DNA of 6,361 bases from CAZYME01 sp964648115 (GCA_964648115.1 CAZYME010000051.1:1-6361); one strand, 5' to 3'; shown: positions 1 through 6,348, counted from the stretch's first letter. Program-made: numbers and translations. The notes: generated by a model not told the origin, from the letters alone.

Positions 1-60
1 GTAAGGGAGCGGAGCAGTTGGCAGTGCATTAGTGCTAATCCAACTGCTCCGCTCCCTTAC
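1..60. repeat. Perfect 20-bp inverted repeat with 20-nt spacer (hairpin/cruciform)
   Basis: Positions 1-20 are the exact reverse complement of 41-60. The spacer holds a smaller palindrome, ATTAG (28-32) and CTAAT (35-39), so the whole could extrude as a two-tier cruciform or fold as a long RNA hairpin. The arms are rich in G and C compared with the AT-rich surroundings. No T-run follows at 61-80, so it does not look like an intrinsic terminator for a + strand transcript; the other side lies outside the window. It could be an intergenic dispersed repeat, a terminator read from the right, or the end of a larger element. The pairing is certain; the function is unknown. Confidence 0.85.
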
Positions 61-161
61 GGTCGCGCCTCGGAGAAAGCACAGTAACATTCTTAAGTTG
101 TGACTATATAGCAACCGCTCACGATGTGATCTATAGTTATAAAAAATCACGGATTGAATGC

Positions 162-1742
162 ATGCACACCAAGCTGTTTCATGATACTCAAGCCAAAAAA
201 TGGTCGATGTTGTTAATTTACAACATTTACCGCTTTATAAATATTGGGTTGTTATTCGGATTATTTTGGGTAGACGCTTATAACTATGTAAATGCAGTGC
301 GTTATTGCGGAGCGCTTCTCCTCTATTTTGTATTTGGTTTGATTTTTCTTTACATCTGGTACGTGCGATCCATTAAATTTAGTGAGCAAGTTCTCCTTTC
401 AGGCACAGTTGATACCATTGTAGTAGGGCTGTTTATTTACGTAATTGGTTATATGCAATCTGGGCTTGGTATCCTGCTAAATGTTCTTATTGCTATGTTA
501 AGTATTCTTGTCCCTGGTCGTAGAGCTATATTTTTTGCGGCTGTTGCAAGCTGTATGTTGCTGGGGATTAGTATTCGTCAGTATGAGTACGATACTCCAC
601 AGGCCTTCAGTACTTTTTTCTCTGCGGGGATCTATGGTGCAGGATTTTTTGCTACAGCTTTAACCGCATGGTATTTCTCAAACTGGGTGCGGATGAGTGA
701 AAATTTAGCAAAAGATCGAGGGAGACAATTAAAGAGCATGCAGCAGCTCAATGAATACATTGTTGAGCGCTTACAATATGGGGTTATTTATGTAGATGCA
801 GATTTGCATATCAAAGTGATAAATACAGCAGCACGGCAATTCTTTAATTGTGAAAAAAAGAATGTGAACATGACATTACAAGAATTTTCAGCTCCCCTCT
901 ATCAAAAATATACGCAGTTCTTAACTAAACGAAAGCGAGACAGCTTGGCAGCGCATACTATTTTGGACAAACCTTATTTGCAAGTACATTTTTTCCCCGC
1001 ATCTTTGGCTCTACAACCCGCTGTTTTAATTATATTAGATGACATGGCCGTAATTGCCCAACAAGTACAACAGTTAAAGCTAGCTTCATTAGGGCGCTTT
1101 TCTGCAAGTATTGCTCATGAGCTACGTAATCCCTTAGGCGTAATATCACATGCTGTGCAGTTGTTGGGTGAAGGGCGTCACAATAAAGAAGACACTAGAC
1201 TGCAGCAATTGATTCTTAATAATAGTAATCGTATGAATGCGGTGATACAAAATGTTTTACAAGTATCAAGACGCCAGCAGGCAAAACCCCAAACCATTCG
1301 TATGACTCCATTTCTCAATCAGTTTAAGCATGAGTTTTGCTTGATAAACAAATGTGAGATTTCGCTTGTTATCCCTCAGAATAAAAAGAAAACTGCTGTG
1401 TTTGATAAGAATCAATTAGAACAAGTGTTAGTGATACTTTGCGATAATTCAATGCAGCATGGGCGTGATGAAAGTGGAACAGTTAATATTACGATATCAC
1501 TTAAGCATGAAAGACATCGTTTACTCTTGTTGCTATCTGATACGGGATCGGGCATCCCTGAGGAATCCCGCAACAATGTTTTTGAACCATTTTTTAGTAC
1601 AGTGAGAACAGGGACTGGTATGGGCTTATTTATTGCTAAAGACTTATGTGAGATTAATCAAGCGCGTCTAAGTTTGATGGAGACGGAGCTTGGTTGTTGT
1701 TTTAGTATTACCTTTAACCAAACCCATGAGATGCAGCTATGA
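162..1742 (+). CDS. pilS: PilS-like membrane sensor histidine kinase
   Basis: Sensor kinase of a two-component system, expected in the inner membrane, that autophosphorylates on histidine and passes the phosphate to the regulator encoded directly downstream. Counting from the ATG at 162 (526 aa), about six hydrophobic segments lie at residues 17-37, 47-68, 80-98, 102-117, 122-138 and 152-172. A PAS-like region follows (about 195-303), then the dimerisation H-box SIAHELRNP with phospho-acceptor His319. The ATPase domain has the N-box Asn429 (CDNSMQHG), the DTGSG box at 460-464, the F-box FEPFF and the GTGMG box at 484-488. Length and architecture match PilS, which is about 530 aa in Pseudomonas. 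The frame stays open to a GTG at 126 (538 aa), but that start has no ribosome-binding site; the ATG at 162 has a modest GGA 8 nt upstream. All catalytic boxes are intact. The pilS name rests on the PilR partner and the H-box; the true signal and target are unproven. Confidence 0.85.
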   Translation: MHTKLFHDTQAKKWSMLLIYNIYRFINIGLLFGLFWVDAYNYVNAVRYCGALLLYFVFGLIFLYIWYVRSIKFSEQVLLSGTVDTIVVGLFIYVIGYMQSGLGILLNVLIAMLSILVPGRRAIFFAAVASCMLLGISIRQYEYDTPQAFSTFFSAGIYGAGFFATALTAWYFSNWVRMSENLAKDRGRQLKSMQQLNEYIVERLQYGVIYVDADLHIKVINTAARQFFNCEKKNVNMTLQEFSAPLYQKYTQFLTKRKRDSLAAHTILDKPYLQVHFFPASLALQPAVLIILDDMAVIAQQVQQLKLASLGRFSASIAHELRNPLGVISHAVQLLGEGRHNKEDTRLQQLILNNSNRMNAVIQNVLQVSRRQQAKPQTIRMTPFLNQFKHEFCLINKCEISLVIPQNKKKTAVFDKNQLEQVLVILCDNSMQHGRDESGTVNITISLKHERHRLLLLLSDTGSGIPEESRNNVFEPFFSTVRTGTGMGLFIAKDLCEINQARLSLMETELGCCFSITFNQTHEMQL

Positions 1743-3064
1743 GTAAAACCAAGGTACTTGTCATTGATGATGAACCTGATATCCGTGAGCTCGTATTGTT
1801 GACGCTGACTCGCATGGGATTATTGTGTGATGTTGCGTCAAGTTTTCATGAAGGTATAGAGTGCATAAAGAAAAATGACTATTTTCTTGTCTTAACAGAT
1901 ATGCGTTTGCCGGATGGTGATGGTTATGAGATCGTTCAATATATTCAAAAATCCAAACCTCAAATTCCTGTGGCAGTTATTACGGCTTATGGAAATGTTG
2001 AGAGTGCCGTCAATACATTGAAAGCGGGTGCGTTTGATTATGTTTCAAAGCCAGTTAATTTAGGTATGCTTAAGACTTTAGTGAATACGGCATTATGCAT
2101 GCATCAACAAGTACCTAAACAGCAAGACGATTTATTGTTGGGTGAAAGCGCGGGTATCTTACAGTTGCGGCAGAATATTAATAAAGTAGCCCGCAGCCAA
2201 GCCCCAGTTTATATTCATGGTCAATCAGGTGTGGGTAAAGAGTTGGTGGCACGTTTGATTCATGCTAATGGCCCTCGAGGTGAAAAACCATTCATTCCTG
2301 TTAACTGCGGAGCTATTCCAAGTGAGTTGATGGAGTCAGAATTTTTTGGGCACAAAAAAGGTAGTTTTACAGGTGCCTTTGCTGATAAGCAGGGGTTATT
2401 TGTAGCAGCCCAAGGTGGGACACTTTTTCTGGATGAAGTCGCAGAGCTTCCATTGGCTATGCAGGTGAAGTTATTACGTGCTATTCAAGAAAAAGCGGTA
2501 AAACCTGTAGGTGAATGGAGCGAGATCCCGGTTGATGTGCGGATTCTAAGTGCTAGTAATAAAAATTTGTTGGATGAAATAACGGCAGGGCGGTTTAGGG
2601 AAGAGTTGTATTATCGTATCAATGTGATTGAACTACGTGTTCCTACTTTACAAGAACGTGCGGCTGATATCCCGATTCTCGCGCAGAATATTCTGCAAAA
2701 ATTAGCCAAAGAACAGCAGATAGAGCCTGTAAAACTACCCAAATCCTGTATCGATGCGCTCAAAGCCTACTCGTTCCCGGGAAATGTTCGAGAGCTAGAA
2801 AACATTCTCGAGCGCGCAATGGCGATGGCAAATGGGAATACTATTGAGGTTTCCGATTTGCATTTGCCGCAAATGGAACCACAAGTTCTTACGAAATCAG
2901 GTGAAACGAACTTTCATCTTGATAGTAGTTTACTCGAGCATGAGAAAGAACTGATTTTAGGCGCTCTAGAAAAAACCAAGTGGAACCGAACAGCTGCTGC
3001 ACGCTTGTTGGGGGTGAGTTTTAGAACGCTACGCTATCGATTGAAAAAATTAGGTATTGAGTAA
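1739..3064 (+). CDS. pilR: PilR-like sigma54-dependent response regulator
   Basis: NtrC-family transcription activator that remodels sigma54 RNA polymerase when phosphorylated by its partner kinase; PilR classically activates the type IV pilin gene pilA. The 441-aa protein has three domains. The receiver (1-120) has acidic Asp10/Asp11, phospho-acceptor Asp54 (LTDMRLPDGDG), Thr82 and Lys104. The AAA+ domain (about 133-362) has Walker A GQSGVGKE with Lys167, the sigma54-contact loop GSFTGA at 208-213 (Ser in place of the commoner Ala, a variant also known in PilR proteins), Walker B LFLDE (Asp232, Glu233) and the arginine-finger region GRFREELYYR (284-293). A Fis-type helix-turn-helix lies at about 414-436 (NRTAAARLLGVSFRTLRYRL). 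The ATG overlaps the kinase stop as ATGA and has only a weak Shine-Dalgarno, suggesting translational coupling. Family is certain; the PilR identity is likely but other NtrC-type pairs share this layout. No pilin gene is in the window. Confidence 0.88.
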   Translation: MSKTKVLVIDDEPDIRELVLLTLTRMGLLCDVASSFHEGIECIKKNDYFLVLTDMRLPDGDGYEIVQYIQKSKPQIPVAVITAYGNVESAVNTLKAGAFDYVSKPVNLGMLKTLVNTALCMHQQVPKQQDDLLLGESAGILQLRQNINKVARSQAPVYIHGQSGVGKELVARLIHANGPRGEKPFIPVNCGAIPSELMESEFFGHKKGSFTGAFADKQGLFVAAQGGTLFLDEVAELPLAMQVKLLRAIQEKAVKPVGEWSEIPVDVRILSASNKNLLDEITAGRFREELYYRINVIELRVPTLQERAADIPILAQNILQKLAKEQQIEPVKLPKSCIDALKAYSFPGNVRELENILERAMAMANGNTIEVSDLHLPQMEPQVLTKSGETNFHLDSSLLEHEKELILGALEKTKWNRTAAARLLGVSFRTLRYRLKKLGIE

Positions 3065-3119
3065 TTTTGGAGCCCTTCGTCCCGCGATGGTAGGTACCTA
3101 TTATTATAGAATTATATCA

Positions 3120-3172
3120 CAAATAAAAGCCTGCGTAGGTTGGGCCCATGGCCCAACGCAGATTCTACGCAG
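3120..3172 (-). terminator. Possible intrinsic terminator of the M48 protease gene
   Basis: On the minus strand the 8-bp plus 7-bp nested stem of 3131-3172 is followed, after GC, by TTTTATTT (3121-3128). This is a GC-rich hairpin with a T-rich tail about 50 nt beyond the protease stop codon at 3223. The T tract is interrupted by one A and the stem is bulged, so efficiency is uncertain. It coincides with the REP-like element, so the termination role may be secondary. Confidence 0.45.
3131..3172 (+). repeat. REP-like palindromic element, full copy
   Basis: Two nested perfect stems are visible. The outer is CTGCGTAG (3131-3138) with CTACGCAG (3165-3172), 8 bp. The inner is GTTGGGC (3139-3145) with GCCCAAC (3151-3157), 7 bp, closing a 5-nt loop. 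A 7-nt bulge (3158-3164) sits on the 3' side only. The tetranucleotide GTAG directly precedes the inner hairpin, which is the arrangement described for REP sequences mobilised by RAYT (REP-associated Y1) transposases, and GTAGGTTGGG...CCCAAC elements are a common intergenic repeat style in proteobacteria. No transposase gene is in the window. That it is dispersed elsewhere in this genome is inferred. Confidence 0.6.
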
Positions 3173-3182
3173 AAAAGTAAAT

Positions 3183-3204
3183 GTTGGGCCATGGGCCTAC
3201 ACGC
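3183..3204 (-). repeat. REP-like palindromic element, shortened inverted copy
   Basis: Read on the minus strand this is GCGTGTAGG followed by CCCATGGCCCAAC. It matches the element at 3134-3157 except for two extra bases near the start and loss of five bases (TTGGG) after GTAGG. As a result 3143-3157 and 3183-3197 form a 15-bp perfect inverted repeat that could fold as an alternative long hairpin. A head-to-head or tail-to-tail pair of REP units is the layout called a BIME. The pairing is seen; the origin by REP duplication is inferred. Confidence 0.55.
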
Positions 3205-3222
3205 TTTGATGAAAAATAGCCA

Positions 3223-4614
3223 TCAATTTTCCAAAGAATATTTAATCTCATCCATCCTAGCAGCAATTCTCGCCTGCAAAAGATGATCCTTCGTTGCAAG
3301 CAATTTCGCAGTTTTTAAACGCCGCAGCGCCTCTTTTTTTCGTCCTTGCAACAATTCACATTGTGCTTCTGTAAAATAAGCATAATCTTTGCGATGATTA
3401 GCTGCCTCGGCACGTGCTAATTGTTGACACATAGGTAAATCATTCTTGAACTTCCGAGTGCCTTGCAACAATATACTGGCAGCCTGCTCAGGGTGGCCTG
3501 CATCCACTAAAATTTGGGCGTAGCTAATAAGCGCTGCATAATTATCCGGGTAGTTTTCTTGTAATTCACGTAGTCGAGTGACTGCACTAGCGTATTGTTT
3601 TTGCCCTATTTCAACCTGCGCCATCGTAATGGTGTAATATAAATTATCAGGGTTTTGGCGAAGCAACGGCGTTAGCTGTGCTTCAGCTTGTTGATACTGA
3701 TCAATATTAATGAGAGCGAGTGCAAGCCCATATTGGCAGGCCGCTTCGCTATTATTTTTCCGGCACTGCTGACGATAATAATCAACTAGTTGTTTGCCAT
3801 CATCAATTACTACAGAACGAATAAACTCTTTAAATAAACGATAATCCAAGCTATCAATATAATTCTTTTTCCCCAGCTGTAAACTACGGTTTTCCGCTTC
3901 AGCAATACGATCCTCATCAAGTGGGTGAGTACGCAATATTGCAGGGATATTCGCCGTGTAAAAATAACGCGAGCTTTGCTGCATTTTTCTAAAAAATCCA
4001 GCCATACCACGTGGGTCAAGCCCCGATTTAATTAACATATCAATACCAATCCGGTCCGCTTCTTTTTCATTAGAACGGACAAAATTGATACTATCTTGTG
4101 CAAAACCTGAAACAGATGCCATAAGTGCGCCACTACCTAACGCAGGATTTACAACCCCTAATGCTATCGCTGCAAGCATGCTCGCTAGCATTGGTATCCG
4201 CATTTGTTTTTGATGCTGAATCATGTTGTAAAGATGATGCAGTCGAACGTGAGCCATTTCATGAGCCATGACTGCCGCTAATTCGCTTTCATTTTCAGTG
4301 GCAAGAATAAGCTGCGAATTGACCCCAATATAACCACCAGGCCCTGCAAAAGCATTGATTTCATTGGATTTTACAATGAAGAAATAGGGTTGGGAGAGCT
4401 GGCCTTTGCGTGCTAGTATTTTTGCTAAATGATTGATGTATTGGCTGGCTAAAGGATCACGGATAACATTGCCTGCTTGGTTAATTTGCTCGACAAACTC
4501 TTTTTCTAGCTGGTCTAATTCGGTTGTAGAGTAGGGGGAATATGCAAAAGCATTTCCTGAAAATGCCAAGGAAATGCTGACAGCAATGATAGACACTAGT
4601 CGCAGTAGGGCCAT
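3223..4614 (-). CDS. bepA: BepA/YfgC-like periplasmic M48 zinc metalloprotease with TPR repeats
   Basis: Predicted secreted zinc endopeptidase of family M48 that, by analogy with E. coli BepA, acts in the periplasm as both protease and chaperone during assembly of outer-membrane proteins such as LptD. The 463-aa product starts with a signal peptide (hydrophobic core 6-18; cleavage expected after AFA at 22-24). The peptidase domain shows HEMAH at 118-122 (His118, Glu119, His122) and the third zinc ligand in NEKEAD (Glu183, with Asp187). The conserved THPLDEDR carries His230, matching the histidine that plugs the BepA active site. A hydrophobic stretch (142-171) lies between them. From about 288 to 450 the sequence is helical and alanine-rich with TPR-like periodicity. 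Length is close to BepA (487 aa). An in-frame TAG lies two codons upstream, so the ATG at 4614 is the first possible ATG; its Shine-Dalgarno is weak (GAG). The gene stands alone, divergent from ribD. LoiP-type single-domain M48 enzymes are excluded by the TPR tail. Confidence 0.85.
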   Translation of the reverse strand: MALLRLVSIIAVSISLAFSGNAFAYSPYSTTELDQLEKEFVEQINQAGNVIRDPLASQYINHLAKILARKGQLSQPYFFIVKSNEINAFAGPGGYIGVNSQLILATENESELAAVMAHEMAHVRLHHLYNMIQHQKQMRIPMLASMLAAIALGVVNPALGSGALMASVSGFAQDSINFVRSNEKEADRIGIDMLIKSGLDPRGMAGFFRKMQQSSRYFYTANIPAILRTHPLDEDRIAEAENRSLQLGKKNYIDSLDYRLFKEFIRSVVIDDGKQLVDYYRQQCRKNNSEAACQYGLALALINIDQYQQAEAQLTPLLRQNPDNLYYTITMAQVEIGQKQYASAVTRLRELQENYPDNYAALISYAQILVDAGHPEQAASILLQGTRKFKNDLPMCQQLARAEAANHRKDYAYFTEAQCELLQGRKKEALRRLKTAKLLATKDHLLQARIAARMDEIKYSLEN

Positions 4615-4622
4615 GGGCTACT
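4604..4622 (-). promoter_or_regulatory. Start-codon palindrome of the protease gene
   Basis: On the minus strand AGTAG (4622-4618) and CTACT (4608-4604) can pair and place the AUG in a 9-nt loop; an alternative 3-bp stem GCC/GGC also loops the AUG. The central 11 nt, GCCCATGGCCC, is the same as the core of the REP-like elements at 3144-3154 and, inverted, 3186-3196. The stems are short, so a strong block on translation is not expected; the sequence identity is what is notable. Confidence 0.35.
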
Positions 4623-4632
4623 CAAAAATTGA

Positions 4633-4662
4633 ATAATTTGTTATCATGCGCACACATTTCAA
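4633..4662 (-). promoter_or_regulatory. Candidate sigma70 promoter for the protease gene
   Basis: On the minus strand a -35-like TTGAAA (4662-4657, 5 of 6 to consensus) is followed after 18 nt by AATTAT (4638-4633, 4 of 6). Transcription would start close to the start codon, leaving a leader of roughly 10-15 nt. It overlaps the candidate ribD promoter, so the two may compete. Assigned by eye only. Confidence 0.3.
4639..4647 (+). promoter_or_regulatory. Candidate extended -10 promoter for ribD
   Basis: TGtTATCAT matches the extended -10 form TGnTATAAT with one mismatch in the hexamer. No good -35 is present 17 nt upstream (TACTCA), which is usual for extended -10 promoters. The start point would be near 4653-4655 and the leader about 20 nt, leaving no room for an FMN riboswitch. 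Confidence 0.35.
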
Positions 4663-4675
4663 TGGTGGTTGAACT

Positions 4676-5761
4676 ATGCACAAACAGTTTTTGCTTGCTG
4701 CTTTAGACCAGGCCTGGCTGGGTCGCGGTATTTGTGCGCCTAATCCAAGCGTTGGTGCTATTGCAGTGCATAACGAGAAGATTATAGCACAGTCATGGCA
4801 TCGTGGCGCGGGAACGCCTCATGCTGAGCAGCTGCTACTAGAACAACTTCCTAAAAATATATCAGGCGTTACATTGTATGTTACTTTAGAGCCTTGTAAC
4901 CACTGGGGGAAAACCCCACCTTGTGTGGATGCCATTATCGAATACGGCGTCCAACGCGTTGTGTACGCATACCGTGATCCCAACCCCCTCATTATTACCA
5001 ACAATACACCGATTTTATTAGAGAAGAGTGGTATTGAAGTTTTGCATTACCCGCTCGCAGAGGTGGATGCCTTTTATCAGAGCTATCATTATTGGACTAC
5101 AACCCAGAAGCCATGGGTAACGGTTAAAATGGCACAAACAATGGATGGAAAGATTGCAGCTGCGCAAGGCAAGCGGGTTGCGCTTTCAAATGCCTCTTGC
5201 GCTGGATTTACGCATCAAAATCGTTTGCACAGTGATGTTATTTTAACTACCGCGCGTACGATAAACCAGGACAATCCCCTGTTAAACGTACGGCTTCCTG
5301 ATGGTGAAGTGGCAAAGCCGCTAGCGATTATTGACAGCCGAGGTACGTTAAATCAGGGCGCCAAAGTATTAGCCACAGCTAAACATTGCCATATATATCA
5401 TGATGAGCAACATCCCATTGATATGCCACTACCAAACTGCTCATACCATGCTATGCCTACAAGCAGAGGTCAGCTCGATTTGGATGCTGTTATTCGTCAC
5501 TTAGGCAGCTTAGGTTATCATGATGTTTGGGTGGAGGCTGGTGGTATCTTATTCACAGCGCTGCATCAAGCGCGTTTAGTGAACAAAACATATGTGTATA
5601 TTACTCCTAATGTGCTTGGGAAAGAGGCCATTTCTGCATATCAACATGCCGATATTTTTAATCAAGCAAGCAATATAACGTGGCAGGCAATGGGCAATAA
5701 TGTGATAGCATCCTTCGATTGGCCGGTTAACGCAGGGGAGCAGCCATGTTTACCGGTTTGA
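4676..5761 (+). CDS. ribD: Bifunctional diaminohydroxyphosphoribosylaminopyrimidine deaminase / 5-amino-6-(5-phosphoribosylamino)uracil reductase
   Basis: Cytosolic enzyme of riboflavin synthesis: the N-terminal half deaminates the pyrimidine released by GTP cyclohydrolase II and the C-terminal half reduces its ribose side chain with NADPH. The deaminase zinc site is complete: PHAE (His49, Glu51) and LEPCNHWGKTPPC (Cys74, Cys83), followed by the family's DPNP (101-104). The reductase (about 146-349) shows PWVTVKMAQTMDGKIA, Thr195 and Asp199 in TARTINQDNP, NVR (Arg206) and VWVEAGG (Glu287). The segment where the family usually has S-x-W-I-[ST] reads KRVALS (166-171), and TNNT replaces the usual Gly-containing stretch after DPNP, so both halves are somewhat divergent. 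Length, 361 aa, is normal (E. coli 367). The ATG has GGTGG 7 nt upstream. It is first in the operon, and its end overlaps ribE by 16 nt. Confidence 0.93.
   Translation: MHKQFLLAALDQAWLGRGICAPNPSVGAIAVHNEKIIAQSWHRGAGTPHAEQLLLEQLPKNISGVTLYVTLEPCNHWGKTPPCVDAIIEYGVQRVVYAYRDPNPLIITNNTPILLEKSGIEVLHYPLAEVDAFYQSYHYWTTTQKPWVTVKMAQTMDGKIAAAQGKRVALSNASCAGFTHQNRLHSDVILTTARTINQDNPLLNVRLPDGEVAKPLAIIDSRGTLNQGAKVLATAKHCHIYHDEQHPIDMPLPNCSYHAMPTSRGQLDLDAVIRHLGSLGYHDVWVEAGGILFTALHQARLVNKTYVYITPNVLGKEAISAYQHADIFNQASNITWQAMGNNVIASFDWPVNAGEQPCLPV
5734..5740 (+). promoter_or_regulatory. Strong ribosome-binding site of ribE inside ribD
   Basis: AGGGGAG ends 5 nt before the ATG at 5746 and lies within the last codons of ribD. 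It supports this ATG as the true ribE start and translation of ribE coupled to ribD. Confidence 0.7.
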
Positions 5762-6348
5762 TTGAAAAACAAGGGGAAATTGTTGCGAATATTGGGGGGG
5801 GGGCTTCTAATCGTTTGTTGATTCGGGCTCCATTTGAAGCATTGCAGGCCGGTGAGAGTGTCTCGATTAATGGTGTCTGTTTGACATTATTACCAGGTTA
5901 TGAAGAGCAATTAGCTTTTGATGTATCGCCTGAAACACTTAAATTGACTACATTAGGCAACCTAAGTAGCGGAGATTCTGTTAATATTGAGCGCGCGATG
6001 TTAGCAACCACCCGATTTGGTGGGCATTATGTCAGCGGACATGTTGACACCACGGCTTGCTTGCAGGCTATAACACCAGTAGATGAATACCTTGATATAA
6101 CTATCGGGGGATTTGTGATGCCAGCTGAGCAGTATCTATTGCCCAAAGGGAGCATTACGCTAGATGGTGTTAGTTTGACGATTAATGAGGTAGTTGATGG
6201 TTGTATCAAAGTAATGCTTGTTCCGCATACTTTAGCAGTTACAGCGTTAGGGAAGTTACAAATAGGGCAGCGTATTAATGTTGAATTTGATTATGTGACT
6301 CGTATTATAGCGCATCAATTAGGGTTAATGAGGTTAAATAAGATATGA
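5746..6348 (+). CDS. ribE: Riboflavin synthase, alpha chain
   Basis: Catalyses the last step of riboflavin synthesis, dismutation of two 6,7-dimethyl-8-ribityllumazine molecules to riboflavin and the pyrimidine precursor; the family is a cytosolic homotrimer. (The E. coli gene is called ribC or ribE.) The 200-aa protein has the two tandem lumazine-binding repeats of the family. The first (1 to about 96) shows the invariant MFTGLIE start, SINGVCLTL (40-48) and FDVSPETL (58-65). The second (about 97-190) shows SGHVDTTA (97-104), KGSITLDGVSLTIN (134-147) and VPHTL (159-163). It ends in a short tail. Length is at the normal lower end (E. coli 213). It overlaps ribD by 16 nt and its stop overlaps the next start as ATGA. 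Oddity: codons 17-20 contain ten consecutive G, giving Gly-Gly-Gly-Ala, unlike the AT-rich codon use around it. The frame is intact as given. Confidence 0.94.
   Translation: MFTGLIEKQGEIVANIGGGASNRLLIRAPFEALQAGESVSINGVCLTLLPGYEEQLAFDVSPETLKLTTLGNLSSGDSVNIERAMLATTRFGGHYVSGHVDTTACLQAITPVDEYLDITIGGFVMPAEQYLLPKGSITLDGVSLTINEVVDGCIKVMLVPHTLAVTALGKLQIGQRINVEFDYVTRIIAHQLGLMRLNKI
5794..5803 (+). repeat. Homopolymer tract of ten G inside ribE
   Basis: Ten G in a row form codons 17-19 (GGG three times) plus the first base of Ala20. Tracts of this length are slippage-prone in bacteria. With nine G the frame reads into TGA at 5819-5821 (about 24 aa); with eleven G it meets TAA at 5808-5810 (about 21 aa). 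It may be a real contingency tract or a weakly constrained linker, and its exact length may also be a sequencing or assembly issue. Confidence 0.9.

Larger units (their letters stand above)
3065..3222. other. Convergent intergenic region with palindromic repeats
   Basis: This 158-nt gap lies between the stop codons of the convergent pilR-like and protease genes. It holds a short perfect palindrome TAGGTACCTA (3090-3099), an AT-rich stretch (about 3098-3128) and the paired palindromic elements described separately (3131-3204). I see no credible small ORF with a ribosome-binding site. No clear intrinsic terminator for pilR is visible on the + strand, because neither hairpin is followed by a good T-run in that direction. 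Confidence 0.7.

Noticed and set aside
1..60. Intrinsic terminator for a + strand transcript
   Set aside because: The hairpin is strong but is followed by GGTCGCGCCTCGG, not by a T-run. A terminator in the opposite direction cannot be judged because the window begins at the arm.
61..161. Sigma70 promoter for the kinase gene
   Set aside because: TATATA (105-110) and TATAGT (132-137) resemble -10 boxes, but neither has an acceptable -35 at 16-18 nt or a proper extended -10, so I do not list a promoter.
2332..2380. Defective sigma54-contact loop in PilR because GSFTGA replaces GAFTGA
   Set aside because: Ser at this position occurs in functional PilR proteins, so it is normal variation and supports the PilR assignment.
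3065..3222. Remnant of an insertion sequence in the convergent gap
   Set aside because: No transposase fragment, no terminal repeats with target duplications; the palindromes fit REP-type elements better.
3810..4019. 69-codon minus-strand open frame inside the protease gene
   Set aside because: It lies wholly inside the well-supported M48 gene in another frame, has no ribosome-binding site and no recognisable domain. The same applies to minus-strand frames at 4819-5004 (within ribD) and 6027-6209 (within ribE).
4615..4675. FMN riboswitch ahead of ribD
   Set aside because: The whole intergenic gap is 61 nt and lacks the conserved RFN-element segments, so there is no room for the aptamer; the predicted leader is only about 20 nt.
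6046..6057. Damaged active site in RibE because the common GHVDG reads GHVDTTA
   Set aside because: E. coli riboflavin synthase also has TTA after its SGH-I-M segment, so this is a known variant.
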